From Maribacter polysaccharolyticus (lineage in GTDB: Bacteria > Bacteroidota > Bacteroidia > Flavobacteriales > Flavobacteriaceae), in the NCBI RefSeq assembly GCF_028882255.1, contig NZ_JARBUY010000004.1, positions 322,328 through 386,327 on the forward strand: a DNA stretch of 64,000 bases. The letters are read 5' to 3'. Shown one piece after another: positions 44,314 to 53,423 of the stretch; positions within the stretch are counted from its first letter, which is position 1; every line of letters starts with the position of its first letter. The notes beneath the pieces are model-generated. The model made no database searches. It was not told the origin of the DNA and was given only the letters and a program-made list of their open reading frames with translations. Position numbers and translations under genes: made by a program.

Positions 44314-45687
44314 ATGTTGCGAAAAATACTTGTTTTAGGGGCTGGCAAATCAACTTCATATCTACTGGATCATTTCTTGGAAAAATCCCTCACCGAAAAG
44401 TTGCACCTTACGATCGGGGACATCGATCCTGACGGTATACCTTCCTACATAAAAGACCATGTGAACTGCAAGGTCATCCGTTTGGACATCCATAATGACA
44501 AAGCCCGAAAAAAGGCGATTTCGGATTGCGATATCGTGGTTTCCATGCTACCGGCACATTTACATATCAAGGTAGCCATAGACTGTGTGGACCATAACAA
44601 AAATCTGGTTACGGCCTCCTACATCAGTGATGAAATCAAAGCACTTGACGAAACCGTAACGAAAAAAGGTCTCATTTTTATGAATGAGATAGGCTTGGAT
44701 CCCGGCATAGACCATATGAGTGCCATGCAGATCATCGACAACATAAGGGAAAAGGGGGGCAAAATGATATTGTTCGAATCGTTTACCGGTGGACTCGTAG
44801 CTCCCGAAAGTGACGATAATCTTTGGAACTACAAATTTACATGGAACCCCCGCAATGTGGTCTTGGCCGGACAAGGGGGAGCGGCAAAATTCATTCAGGA
44901 GGGCACCTACAAATACATACCCTACCATAAACTTTTTAGACGGACTGAATTTTTCGAGATTGAGGGTTATGGAAAATTTGAAGGCTATGCGAATCGCGAT
45001 TCCTTAAAATACCGTGAGGCATACGGCCTGCAAGATGCCCTTACTTTATACCGGGGTACCATGCGCAGGGTGGGCTTCTCAAAAGCATGGAACATGTTCG
45101 TTCAATTGGGGATGACCGATGACAGCTATACCATCGAAAACTCCAAGGGAATGTCGTACCGCGAATACACGAATTTATTCCTACCCTATTCCCCAACAGA
45201 TTCGGTGGAATTGAAACTAAGGCATTATCTGAAAATAGACCAAGATGACAGCAAATGGGAAATGCTTTCGGAATTGAACCTTTTCGATCCGGACAAGAAA
45301 ATCGATTTAGACCATGCCACACCCGCACGCATATTACAATTGATCCTCGAGGATAGCTGGACACTGGACGAAGATGACAAGGACATGATCGTCATGTACC
45401 ATAAATTCGGATACATTCTAGAAGGCAAAAAGCTTCAAATTGATGCCAATATGGTCGTAATCGGTGAAGACCGAACCCATACCGCGATGGCAAAAACCGT
45501 CGGGCTTCCCGTTGCCATTGCCACCCTGCTGATTTTAAACAACAAGATCAAGACATTTGGAGTACAAATACCCATTAAAAAAGAAGTGTACGATCCTTTA
45601 TTAAGGGAATTACGGAATCACGGCATAAAATTCAAGGAATATGAAGTACCCTATTTGGGATACAATCCCGATAGTGTTGGCAATTAG
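44314..45687 (+). CDS. Saccharopine-dehydrogenase-like oxidoreductase
   Basis: A 457-residue NAD(P)-dependent enzyme of the saccharopine reductase/LYS9-like group. The N-terminal Rossmann motif is VLGAGKSTSYLLDHF (GAGxS near residue 8), DIVVSMLPAHLH follows near 74, and the second-domain signature NEIGLDPGIDHMSA lies near 128. The enzyme should act on an amino-acid secondary amine such as saccharopine, in lysine breakdown or a related route. The following Lrp/AsnC regulator 47 bases downstream, transcribed the same way, suggests control by an amino acid. Confidence 0.9.
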   Translation: MLRKILVLGAGKSTSYLLDHFLEKSLTEKLHLTIGDIDPDGIPSYIKDHVNCKVIRLDIHNDKARKKAISDCDIVVSMLPAHLHIKVAIDCVDHNKNLVTASYISDEIKALDETVTKKGLIFMNEIGLDPGIDHMSAMQIIDNIREKGGKMILFESFTGGLVAPESDDNLWNYKFTWNPRNVVLAGQGGAAKFIQEGTYKYIPYHKLFRRTEFFEIEGYGKFEGYANRDSLKYREAYGLQDALTLYRGTMRRVGFSKAWNMFVQLGMTDDSYTIENSKGMSYREYTNLFLPYSPTDSVELKLRHYLKIDQDDSKWEMLSELNLFDPDKKIDLDHATPARILQLILEDSWTLDEDDKDMIVMYHKFGYILEGKKLQIDANMVVIGEDRTHTAMAKTVGLPVAIATLLILNNKIKTFGVQIPIKKEVYDPLLRELRNHGIKFKEYEVPYLGYNPDSVGN

Positions 45688-45734
45688 AATCACAACCAAA
45701 TTGCGTATTTTTACTTTCAATTTGAAGTACACAC

Positions 45735-46205
45735 ATGAAATCTGACGACAAAAATGTAAAAATCGACGGAATCGATAAAGAAATCCTAAGATTTTTAATG
45801 AAAGATGCCCGTAAACCGATACTTGAAATAGCCCGAAGCATTGGAATATCGGGAGCTGCGATCCATCAACGGCTGCGAAAACTCGAAACTTCCGGACTTT
45901 TATCGGGATCCAAATTCATCATAAACCCCAAGGTTTTGGGATATACCACCATGGCGTACATCGGCATTTATTTGGATAAGGCCATGAGTAACCCAATGGC
46001 CGTAAAACAATTGGAAAAAATCCCAGAGGTTTTGGAGTGCCATTACACGACGGGAAATTGGTCTATCCTCATCAAGGTCCTTTGTAAGGACAATGAACAT
46101 TTAATGCATGTTTTGAATAAGGAAATCCAACAAATCGAAGGCGTCTCTAGAACGGAAACTTTCATTTCACTGGACCAACAGATCGATCGACAAATTTCCA
46201 TATAA
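45735..46205 (+). CDS. Lrp/AsnC-family transcriptional regulator
   Basis: A 156-residue regulator with an N-terminal HTH (DKEILRFLMKDARKPILEIA then GISGAAIHQRLRKLE) and a C-terminal RAM/effector-binding domain (VLECHYTTGNWSILIKV, near residue 100). Such proteins respond to amino acids and form octamers. It probably controls the saccharopine-dehydrogenase-like gene and perhaps the ald gene 1 kb away. It is followed by a strong terminator. Confidence 0.94.
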   Translation: MKSDDKNVKIDGIDKEILRFLMKDARKPILEIARSIGISGAAIHQRLRKLETSGLLSGSKFIINPKVLGYTTMAYIGIYLDKAMSNPMAVKQLEKIPEVLECHYTTGNWSILIKVLCKDNEHLMHVLNKEIQQIEGVSRTETFISLDQQIDRQISI

Positions 46206-46210
46206 AAAAA

Positions 46211-46231
46211 GGATGCCGATGGCATCCTTTT
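46211..46231. terminator. Bidirectional terminator between the AsnC-type and metallopeptidase genes
   Basis: GGATGCC-GAT-GGCATCC (46211-46227) is a perfect 7-bp hairpin. T-runs follow on both strands (four on plus, seven on minus), so it can end both convergent transcripts. Confidence 0.88.
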
Positions 46232-46252
46232 AAAATTGTTTGTGAGCGCGGG

Positions 46253-46948
46253 TTAATCCCTACCTCCCAATACCTGTAAGCCCCAATAGACCAAGGTTGC
46301 CAAAGAGCCGATAGCTGCTACCAAATAGGTTCTTGCAGCCCATTTCAACGCATCTTCCGAACCTTTGTATTCTTGTTGGGTCACGATATTCTTGGCTTTT
46401 AGCCACGCCAGTGCCCTATTACTTGCATCATATTCAACCGGTAAAGTGATAAAACTGAATAAAGTGGCCATACCCATCATGGCCAATCCTGCAACAGCTA
46501 CCCAATACCCAAGTCCAACACCCGCTGCCGCACCAAGCATCAATCCACCGAAGACCACCCACATGGCCATCCCTGAGGTAACACTTACTACAGGCACTAA
46601 TTTAGACCTTAACGTTAGCCATTCATACGCTTGGGCGTGCTGTACGGCATGCCCACATTCATGGGCCGCAACAGCAGCGGCAGCCGCATTTCTTTGGCTA
46701 TAGACCCCTTCGCTTAAATTAACCGTTTTGTTCTTTGGATTATAGTGATCCGACAACATTCCCGGCGTCGAAACGACCTTTACATCCCTAATCCCGTGAT
46801 CCGCCAACATTTTTTCCGCAATCTCAGCGCCACTCATCCCATTGTTTAAATGGACTTTGGAGTAGAATTTGAATTTACTTTTCAGTTTACTGCTTACCAG
46901 CCAACTTATCAAAGCAATACCCCCGATCAATATATAATATCCTAACAT
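46253..46948 (-). CDS. Membrane zinc metallopeptidase (YugP-like)
   Basis: A 231-residue membrane protein with a metalloprotease motif HECGHAVQHAQ (HExxH near residue 97) and about four hydrophobic helices (N-terminal, and three after 125). This is the neutral zinc metallopeptidase family related to YugP, of unknown substrate. The sequence before HExxH (VNLSEGVYSQRNAAAAAVA) is family-typical. It is monocistronic and convergent with the AsnC-type regulator. Confidence 0.92.
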   Translation of the reverse strand: MLGYYILIGGIALISWLVSSKLKSKFKFYSKVHLNNGMSGAEIAEKMLADHGIRDVKVVSTPGMLSDHYNPKNKTVNLSEGVYSQRNAAAAAVAAHECGHAVQHAQAYEWLTLRSKLVPVVSVTSGMAMWVVFGGLMLGAAAGVGLGYWVAVAGLAMMGMATLFSFITLPVEYDASNRALAWLKAKNIVTQQEYKGSEDALKWAARTYLVAAIGSLATLVYWGLQVLGGRD

Positions 46949-47028
46949 AATCTTTCTGTTTTAACTATTAACAACTAAAATACTAAAGTTTCCCATCTTT
47001 ACCCGATGGACCATAATCAAAACAAAAA

Positions 47029-47048
47029 CCCCGCCAAAATTGACGGGG
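47029..47048 (-). terminator. Terminator of ald
   Basis: Read on the minus strand, CCCCGTCA-ATTT-TGGCGGGG forms an 8-bp stem with one mismatch, followed by TTTTTGTTTT. It begins 27 bases after the ald stop codon. Confidence 0.85.
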
Positions 47049-47074
47049 TCCATTTTACTGACAAAATGTACGGT

Positions 47075-48175
47075 TTATGCCATGGCGACATCCCATCCAA
47101 AGGTGTCGATAATTTCCTTGTAAACGACTTCCCCTTCAACAATGTTCAGCCCTTTATTCAAAGATTCATCTTCCGAACAAGCCATTTTCCACCCTTTGTT
47201 CGCCAAGGCCAACACATAGGGCAGGGTTACATTGGTAAGTGCCACTGTGGAAGTATATGGTACTGCACCCGGCATATTGGCGACCGAATAATGCACTACA
47301 TCATCGATGATATAAACCGGATCCTCATGGGTCGTGGGCCTGGTAGTTTCGACACATCCCCCTTGATCAACGGCAACATCGACTATGACAGCGCCCGGAT
47401 GCATGGTTTTCAGCATATCTTTTGTAATTAGGTTAGGGGCCTTGGCACCTTTTACCAACACGCCCCCAATAATCAAATCATGGGTCTTAACATGTTTTCG
47501 AATATTGAATTCATTGGAGAATTCGGTTACCACATGACTTGGCATAACATCATTGACATACCGCAAGCGCTTCAGGTTTATATCCAGTATGGTAACTTGG
47601 GCACCCAATCCGGCAGCCATTTTGGCCGCTTGTATGCCCACTATACCCGCACCTAACACCAATACCCTTCCTGGAGGCACACCGGGGACCCCCCCTAGCA
47701 ATACACCACGACCTTTTTTGGGTTTTTCAAGGTATTTTGCCCCTTGTTGAATGGCCATTCGACCGGCAACTTCGGACATAGGTGTCAATAATGGCAATGT
47801 TCCCTCTTCATCTTCCACAGTCTCATATGCAATACAAATCGCCCCACTTTGGATCATTGCCTTGGTCAAAGGTTCACTGGAGGCAAAATGAAAATACGTG
47901 AAAATTATTTGCCCCTTTTGTATGAGGTTATATTCCTCTTCGATAGGCTCCTTGACCTTTACGATCATTTCACTGATACTGTATATCTGCCCAATCGTAT
48001 CCAAAATAACGGCACCGACCTGCTTATAATCATCATCGGAAAAGCCACTACCTTCCCCAGCTCCGGATTGCACGAAAACCTTGTGGTCATTGTGCACCAA
48101 TTCAAAAACACCGGCAGGCGTCATGCCCACCCGACTTTCATTGTTCTTAATTTCTTTTGGAATACCTACTGTCAT
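47075..48175 (-). CDS. ald: Alanine dehydrogenase
   Basis: A 366-residue NAD-dependent enzyme that interconverts L-alanine with pyruvate + NH3. The N-terminal MTVGIPKEIKNNESRVGMTP contains the substrate-binding Arg, and Lys near 73 (KVKEP) and His near 95 (YFHFA) are the expected catalytic residues. The NAD domain has VLVLGAGIVGIQAAKMA near 170 and ILDINLKRL near 198. The length matches typical Ald (about 370), not the larger lysine-ketoglutarate reductase. It has a clear terminator, and a repeat-rich AT-rich leader upstream. Confidence 0.95.
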   Translation of the reverse strand: MTVGIPKEIKNNESRVGMTPAGVFELVHNDHKVFVQSGAGEGSGFSDDDYKQVGAVILDTIGQIYSISEMIVKVKEPIEEEYNLIQKGQIIFTYFHFASSEPLTKAMIQSGAICIAYETVEDEEGTLPLLTPMSEVAGRMAIQQGAKYLEKPKKGRGVLLGGVPGVPPGRVLVLGAGIVGIQAAKMAAGLGAQVTILDINLKRLRYVNDVMPSHVVTEFSNEFNIRKHVKTHDLIIGGVLVKGAKAPNLITKDMLKTMHPGAVIVDVAVDQGGCVETTRPTTHEDPVYIIDDVVHYSVANMPGAVPYTSTVALTNVTLPYVLALANKGWKMACSEDESLNKGLNIVEGEVVYKEIIDTFGWDVAMA

Positions 48176-48250
48176 TGGATATGATTTTAAAATACGAGGG
48201 TAAAATTGTGATATTTGTTTGGAATAAAAAAATTATAGTTATAAAAACAA

Positions 48251-48350
48251 GGGGGTCATTCGATTAATTACATATTATATCATTTTATACCCCTTCTTTT
48301 TAGGGGGTCAATATTATTTTATAATAATTTATTCATTTTTACCCCCCCCC
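48251..48350. repeat. GGGGGTCA direct repeats and C9 tract upstream of ald
   Basis: In an otherwise very AT-rich stretch, GGGGGTCA occurs at 48251-48258 and again at 48303-48310, ACCCC/AGGGG arms form a small hairpin at 48289-48307, and nine C in a row lie at 48342-48350. The block is 75-175 bases upstream of the ald start codon. Long homopolymers like this can change length during replication; whether this one does is not known. Confidence 0.6.
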
Positions 48351-48402
48351 GTTATAAGGGAGGCTACCGTACTAAACCAAAAATCCACCATTTAAATAAA
48401 AC

Positions 48403-48438
48403 AAGGGGCCGCTTTCCTAAAATGGAAAGCGGCCCCTT
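48403..48438 (-). terminator. Strong terminator of leuS
   Basis: AAGGGGCCGCTTTCC (48403-48417) and GGAAAGCGGCCCCTT (48424-48438) are exact reverse complements with a 6-base loop, a 15-bp stem. On the minus strand it is 19 bases after the leuS stop and is followed by a T-rich run (TTGTTTTATTT). Confidence 0.92.
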
Positions 48439-48457
48439 ACTAACATATTACGTCTTT

Positions 48458-51286
48458 TTAACCGACTATATTCACGATTTTACCGGGAACTATAATAACT
48501 TTTTTAGGCGTCCTGCCCTGCAATTGTTGTTGTGTCTTTTCATGGGACATAACTGCGGCCTCTATGCCCTCCTTATCCAAATCCAATGGCAATTCGAGTT
48601 TAAAACGCATTTTCCCATTAAAGGAAATCGGATATTCCTTACTGCTCTCGATCAAATGACTTTGATCAAAAACAGGGAAAGGTGCCGTGGCAATCGATTC
48701 GTCGTGGCCCAATTGAGCCCATAGCTCCTCTGCAATATGGGGTGCATAAGGGGAAACCAAGATAGCCAATGGCTCTAAAATCGCCCTACTGGTACATTTC
48801 TGGGCAGAAAGTTCGTTTACGCAGATCATAAAAGTCGACACCGAGGTATTGAAGGAGAAATTCTCAATATCTTCCTCTACCTTTTTAATGGTCCTATGCA
48901 AGGTCTTCAGGTTGTCCTTTGTAGGGTCGGCATCAGTGAACTTGGCCCCGTTTTCATCGAAATACAAACGCCATAGTTTTTTCAAAAAGGAATGCGTCCC
49001 GGTAATACCGGCCGTGTTCCACGGTTTGGACTGCTCCAAAGGCCCCAGGAACATCTCGTACAAACGCAACGAATCGGCTCCATATTCCTCACAGATCTCA
49101 TCCGGACTTACTACATTATATTTGGATTTGGACATTTTTTCGACTTCACGCCCAACGATGTATTTTCCATCTTCCAAAACGAATTCGGCTTCCTTAAATT
49201 CGGGCAACCATTTTTTAAAGGCCTCTACATCCAATTCATCCGAAGCATTTACCATGGAAACATCGGCATGGATAGGCGTAACTTTCCTATCCCCTATAAT
49301 TCCCTTTGAAATTACATTACCCGTCCCCTCTTCACGGTATACAAAAGCACTCGTTCCGGTGATCATGCCCTGGTTAATGAGTTTTTTCGCAAATTCATCT
49401 TTCGGCACCAAACCTTTATCGAACATGAACTTTTGCCAAAAACGGGAATACAACAAATGGCCCGTTGCGTGCTCACTACCTCCAATGTACAAGTCTACAT
49501 CTTGCCAATAGTTAATGGCGTCCTGTGAAAATATCGCCTCATCGTTACCGGGGTCCATATACCGGTTAAAGTATTGGGAGCTCCCCGCCCAACCGGGCAT
49601 GGTATTCAATTCTAACGGAAAGACACTCTTATGGTCGATCAAATCATTCGTTACGACTTTATTGGCCTTGGTATCCCATGCCCAAACCGTGGCATTTCCC
49701 AAGGGCGGTTCCCCTGTTTCTGTAGGTAAGTATTTTTCGACTTCGGGCAAGGTAATGGGCAAATATTCCGTATCGATCATTTGTGGCAATCCCTCCACAT
49801 AATATACCGGGAAAGGCTCGCCCCAATACCGTTGACGGCTAAATACCGCATCCCGTAATCGGTAGTTGATCTTCCCTTTGCCCTGACCCATTTTTTCCAA
49901 CTCAAAAATGGCCCTTTTCACAGCCTTCTTATAAGGCAATCCGTTCAAGAAAATCGAATTGGCGATTACCGTAGTGTCTTTATCGGAAAAAGCCTCTTCC
50001 GAAATATCGACCCCTTCAAAAATATTGGGGATGGGGATATTGAAGTGTTTGGCAAAATCGTAATCCCGTTGATCACCGCATGGAACGGACATTACCGCGC
50101 CGGTACCATACCCGGCCAAAACATAATCGCCGATCCAAATCGGAACAGGCTCCTTGGTGAACGGATGCTCCACATAAGAACCGGTAAATGCCCCGGATAT
50201 CGTTTTTACATCGGCCATTCGATCACGTTCCGAACGTTTGGCGGTAGCCTCAATATAGGCCTCTACCTCATCTTTTTGTTCAGGAGTGGTTATTTTGGAC
50301 ACCAAATCGTGTTCTGGGGCCAATGTCATAAAACTCACCCCAAAAATAGTATCGGGCCGTGTCGTGAACACCTCTATCGGGTATGACTCCCCAATCGAAT
50401 CTGAAACAACTGTTTTAAAAGTGACGGATGCCCCTTCACTTCTCCCGATCCAATTGGTCTGTGAATCTTTTAAGGGTTGTGGCCAATCTATTTTCCCCAA
50501 ACCATCCAACAAACGTTGGGCATAAGCCGTGATACGCATGCTCCACTGGGTCATTTTTTTCCGGATCACAGGGTGCCCCCCGCGTTCCGAAACCCCATTT
50601 ACAATCTCGTCATTGGCCAAAACCGTACCTAAGGCCGGACACCAATTCACTTCCGTTTCCGCCAAATAGGTCAATCGGTACTGCAATAAAATTTCCTGTT
50701 GTCTTGAGCCAGAAAACCCTTTCCATTCCTCTGCTGAGAATACTGCTATATTGTCATCACATACCGCATTTACCTTGGCATTTCCGTCCTTCTCGAATTG
50801 GGCGATCAATGTTTCCACATCCTCTGCCTTATCCGTATCCTTATTATACCAAGAATTGAACAATTGAATGAAAATCCATTGTGTCCACTTATAATAGTCA
50901 GGGTTTGAAGTCCTTACCTCACGACTCCAATCAAAAGAAAACCCTATTTTATCCAACTGCTGCCGATATCTATTGATATTGGTCTCGGTCGTAATTGCCG
51001 GGTGTTGCCCTGTTTGGATAGCATATTGTTCCGCAGGAAGTCCAAATGAATCGTACCCCATGGGATGCAGTACATTAAACCCTTTATGGCGTTTATAGCG
51101 GGCATAAATATCACTGGCGATATACCCCAACGGATGCCCAACATGAAGTCCGGCCCCGGAAGGGTACGGAAACATATCCAACACATAAAATTTTTCCTTA
51201 TCCGAATCATTCCCTGCCTTAAAAGTTTGGTTTTGGGCCCAGAATTTTTGCCATTTGGCCTCAATTTCTTGGAAATTGTACTGCAT
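48458..51286 (-). CDS. leuS: Leucine--tRNA ligase
   Basis: A 942-residue class I synthetase, longer than the roughly 860 of E. coli LeuRS, as is usual in Bacteroidota because of an insertion near residues 150-190 (KDTDKAEDVETLIAQFEKDG). HIGH is HVGH at 48-51 after PYPSGAG; the KMSKS motif is KMSKS near 718. The editing domain lies in about 270-480 (TTRPDTIFGVSF). It is monocistronic, with its own -7 box and a long terminator. Confidence 0.97.
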   Translation of the reverse strand: MQYNFQEIEAKWQKFWAQNQTFKAGNDSDKEKFYVLDMFPYPSGAGLHVGHPLGYIASDIYARYKRHKGFNVLHPMGYDSFGLPAEQYAIQTGQHPAITTETNINRYRQQLDKIGFSFDWSREVRTSNPDYYKWTQWIFIQLFNSWYNKDTDKAEDVETLIAQFEKDGNAKVNAVCDDNIAVFSAEEWKGFSGSRQQEILLQYRLTYLAETEVNWCPALGTVLANDEIVNGVSERGGHPVIRKKMTQWSMRITAYAQRLLDGLGKIDWPQPLKDSQTNWIGRSEGASVTFKTVVSDSIGESYPIEVFTTRPDTIFGVSFMTLAPEHDLVSKITTPEQKDEVEAYIEATAKRSERDRMADVKTISGAFTGSYVEHPFTKEPVPIWIGDYVLAGYGTGAVMSVPCGDQRDYDFAKHFNIPIPNIFEGVDISEEAFSDKDTTVIANSIFLNGLPYKKAVKRAIFELEKMGQGKGKINYRLRDAVFSRQRYWGEPFPVYYVEGLPQMIDTEYLPITLPEVEKYLPTETGEPPLGNATVWAWDTKANKVVTNDLIDHKSVFPLELNTMPGWAGSSQYFNRYMDPGNDEAIFSQDAINYWQDVDLYIGGSEHATGHLLYSRFWQKFMFDKGLVPKDEFAKKLINQGMITGTSAFVYREEGTGNVISKGIIGDRKVTPIHADVSMVNASDELDVEAFKKWLPEFKEAEFVLEDGKYIVGREVEKMSKSKYNVVSPDEICEEYGADSLRLYEMFLGPLEQSKPWNTAGITGTHSFLKKLWRLYFDENGAKFTDADPTKDNLKTLHRTIKKVEEDIENFSFNTSVSTFMICVNELSAQKCTSRAILEPLAILVSPYAPHIAEELWAQLGHDESIATAPFPVFDQSHLIESSKEYPISFNGKMRFKLELPLDLDKEGIEAAVMSHEKTQQQLQGRTPKKVIIVPGKIVNIVG

Positions 51287-51312
51287 GTCTTATCTTTCTT
51301 AACTATACCGCG

Positions 51313-51320
51313 CAAAAATA
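51313..51320 (-). promoter_or_regulatory. Candidate -7 box (TATTTTTG) for leuS
   Basis: Read on the minus strand, TATTTTTG matches TAnnTTTG and ends 26 bases before the leuS ATG. A TTTC lies further upstream rather than a clean TTTG. Confidence 0.45.
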
Positions 51321-51400
51321 AGTTTAATCCTTGAAAGGGAAAAGCTTATACGGACTTACCATTTAAGAATATTTCGCATGGTAAATCAGAATCCCCAGTG

Positions 51401-51408
51401 TATCTTTG
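51401..51408 (+). promoter_or_regulatory. Candidate -7 box (TATCTTTG) for the T9SS type B gene
   Basis: TATCTTTG is 60 bases before the ATG at 51469. It overlaps the in-frame ATG at 51406, which therefore cannot be the start of a transcript from this promoter, and so supports the later start. Confidence 0.45.
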
Positions 51409-51468
51409 ATAGTAATTGGCCCCTTTATGGATCAGCGCCGCTTACGTGTAATTCGCCACTGGCAGAAC

Positions 51469-53352
51469 ATGAAAAACCCAATACAGTATTTAGCGAGCTT
51501 CACCCTTCTTTTTTGGGGACTTTCCACTGCCGCGATTTACGGTCAAATAGGATTCTGTAGCGGTAATTCGGGAGATCCGATCTTTATGGAGGATTTCGGT
51601 TCAGGTACGACCAACGGCCCCGCATTGCCCACCGGAACTACTACTTATGGTTATGTGGATGGGGAACCCGATGATGGCAACTATACCCTCTCGAGCAATA
51701 CCGCATATTTCGATTGGTTCGATACTGATGATCATACCCCGAACGATACCAATGGCAAGGCTTTAATCGTTAATGCCGGTTATACCCCGGGGGAATTTTA
51801 CCAAAGGACCGTAACGGGCTTGTGCGAGAACACATCCTATGAATTTTCATCCTGGCTTATGAATTTACATCCGAGTTATTCCGGTTGTAATGGCAATGGC
51901 ATTCCCGTAAACGTGAGGTTTCAGATTTGGGACAATACCGGAACGGATATTTTGGCATCGGGGGATACCGGGGCCATTTATGATAAAAACACCCCGGTCT
52001 GGGAACAATACGCCCTTGTTTTCCAAACCCTTCCCGGACAAACTTCGGTCATCTTGAAAATGCTCAACAATGGGGCCGGTGGATGTGGAAATGACCTTGC
52101 GATCGACGATATTGCCTTTAGTACCTGTGGCGATTATATTGACATTACCAACGACCAAGGTGAGACCCATATCTTGGTTTGTGAAGACTATGGTCCCGTC
52201 AGCACCCATCTTACCGCCCAACCCGATTATGCGATTTATTCCACCCACATTTATCAATGGCAAGAAAGTACCGATGGAGTGAATTGGAGCGATATTGCAG
52301 GGGAAACCAATCAAGATTATACGCCGCCCACCACCACTACTACCATTTTTTACAGGGTCAAGGTTGCCGAGGACCCCATAAACCTCGACAACGCTCTGTG
52401 CAATGCGTATTCGGAAGTTTTCGACATTATCGTTATTCCCATACCCGAGCCACCTGAAAGTGATTACGATACGATCACCTTGTGTCCTGACCAGGGTGGG
52501 GTTATTTCGGTCTCAGTGCCTTCCGGTCATTTAGTGAATTGGTATGATGCGCCATTAGGCGGCAACCTAATCCTTGCAAACAGCACTTCCTATTCCCCAG
52601 AACTTCCCGGGACCTATTATGCCGAATCCGAATCGGAATTGGCAACATGTACCTCGGAAACCCGCACCGGCATAACGGTAGCCTTTGATACGCCTCCCAT
52701 GCCGGTAGATGAGGACCTGACCTTTTGCACAGGAAGCTCCATTATACTATCTGCAGGATTTGACAATATGTCATACGTATGGAATACCGGAGCGACCACT
52801 GCCGAAATCGAGGTGGACACCCCGGGACGGTATAGCGTTGAAATAACCAATGCACAGGGCTGTACCGCCATTAAGGTCCTAACCCTGACCGAGCTGTCTG
52901 TCCCGATCATCGATCATATTTCATCGGACGATTACACCTTAATGATACAGATGGCCAATACCGGGAATTTTGACTATTCCTTGGATGGTATTGCTTTTCA
53001 GGAAAGTCCCATCTTCGCGAATATCCCAGGCGGCCATTATACCATTTTCGTAAGGGACAAAAATGGATGCGGTACGGTCACCATGGAATACATACATCTT
53101 GTCATCCCAAAATTCTTTACCCCAAATGGGGACCAAGTCAATGATCTTTTCATACCTGAGGGTGTTGGATCTTATACAAATTATGAGGTCATGATTTTCA
53201 ATCGTTATGGCATGCTCATCAAACACACGAAAAACATACCCTTTGAATGGGATGGGAGTTTTAAAAGCAAAGCCCTTCCATCGGGGGACTATTGGTATTC
53301 CATAACCATTGACGACAAGATACTAAAAGGGCATTTTAGCCTAAAAAGATAG
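51469..53352 (+). CDS. T9SS type B secreted multidomain protein
   Basis: A 627-residue exported protein. A signal peptide (MKNPIQYLASFTLLFWGLS, cleavage after AAIYGQ about residue 26) is followed by a beta-rich jelly-roll-like domain (about 30-225, with many Asp/Gly turns and CENTSYEFSSWLMN), then Ig/PKD-like domains (about 240-530) with CTSE and CTAIKVLTL-type strands, and ends in the gliding-motility-associated type B sorting domain: FFTPNGDQVNDLF near 550, VMIFNRYGMLI and the final ILKGHFSLKR. It should reach the surface through T9SS. It may be a large adhesin-like or carbohydrate-binding protein; no catalytic motif was seen. Confidence 0.9.
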   Translation: MKNPIQYLASFTLLFWGLSTAAIYGQIGFCSGNSGDPIFMEDFGSGTTNGPALPTGTTTYGYVDGEPDDGNYTLSSNTAYFDWFDTDDHTPNDTNGKALIVNAGYTPGEFYQRTVTGLCENTSYEFSSWLMNLHPSYSGCNGNGIPVNVRFQIWDNTGTDILASGDTGAIYDKNTPVWEQYALVFQTLPGQTSVILKMLNNGAGGCGNDLAIDDIAFSTCGDYIDITNDQGETHILVCEDYGPVSTHLTAQPDYAIYSTHIYQWQESTDGVNWSDIAGETNQDYTPPTTTTTIFYRVKVAEDPINLDNALCNAYSEVFDIIVIPIPEPPESDYDTITLCPDQGGVISVSVPSGHLVNWYDAPLGGNLILANSTSYSPELPGTYYAESESELATCTSETRTGITVAFDTPPMPVDEDLTFCTGSSIILSAGFDNMSYVWNTGATTAEIEVDTPGRYSVEITNAQGCTAIKVLTLTELSVPIIDHISSDDYTLMIQMANTGNFDYSLDGIAFQESPIFANIPGGHYTIFVRDKNGCGTVTMEYIHLVIPKFFTPNGDQVNDLFIPEGVGSYTNYEVMIFNRYGMLIKHTKNIPFEWDGSFKSKALPSGDYWYSITIDDKILKGHFSLKR

Positions 53353-53361
53353 AACACTGCT

Positions 53362-53369
53362 TATCTTTG
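53362..53369 (+). promoter_or_regulatory. Candidate -7 box (TATCTTTG) for ftsX
   Basis: TATCTTTG is a full -7 match, 54 bases before the ftsX ATG. Only a TTTA is found at the right distance upstream. It would start the ftsX-DUF3098-uppP-truB transcript. Confidence 0.45.
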
Positions 53370-53423
53370 TAGCCTCAAAAATCGATTTACTTTCCTATTT
53401 TTACATATTAAAGTATTCCAGGC

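Noticed and set aside
47075-48175. Ald as the lysine-ketoglutarate reductase half of a saccharopine pathway
   Set aside because: Its length and N-terminal motifs (MTVGIPKEIKNNE) match alanine dehydrogenase; the resemblance to the reductase is only superfamily-level.
43784-48438. Perfect inverted repeats as possible transposon ends or CRISPR remnants
   Set aside because: The four hairpins at 43784, 46211, 47029 and 48403 are each placed at gene ends with T-runs and differ in sequence; they are terminators.
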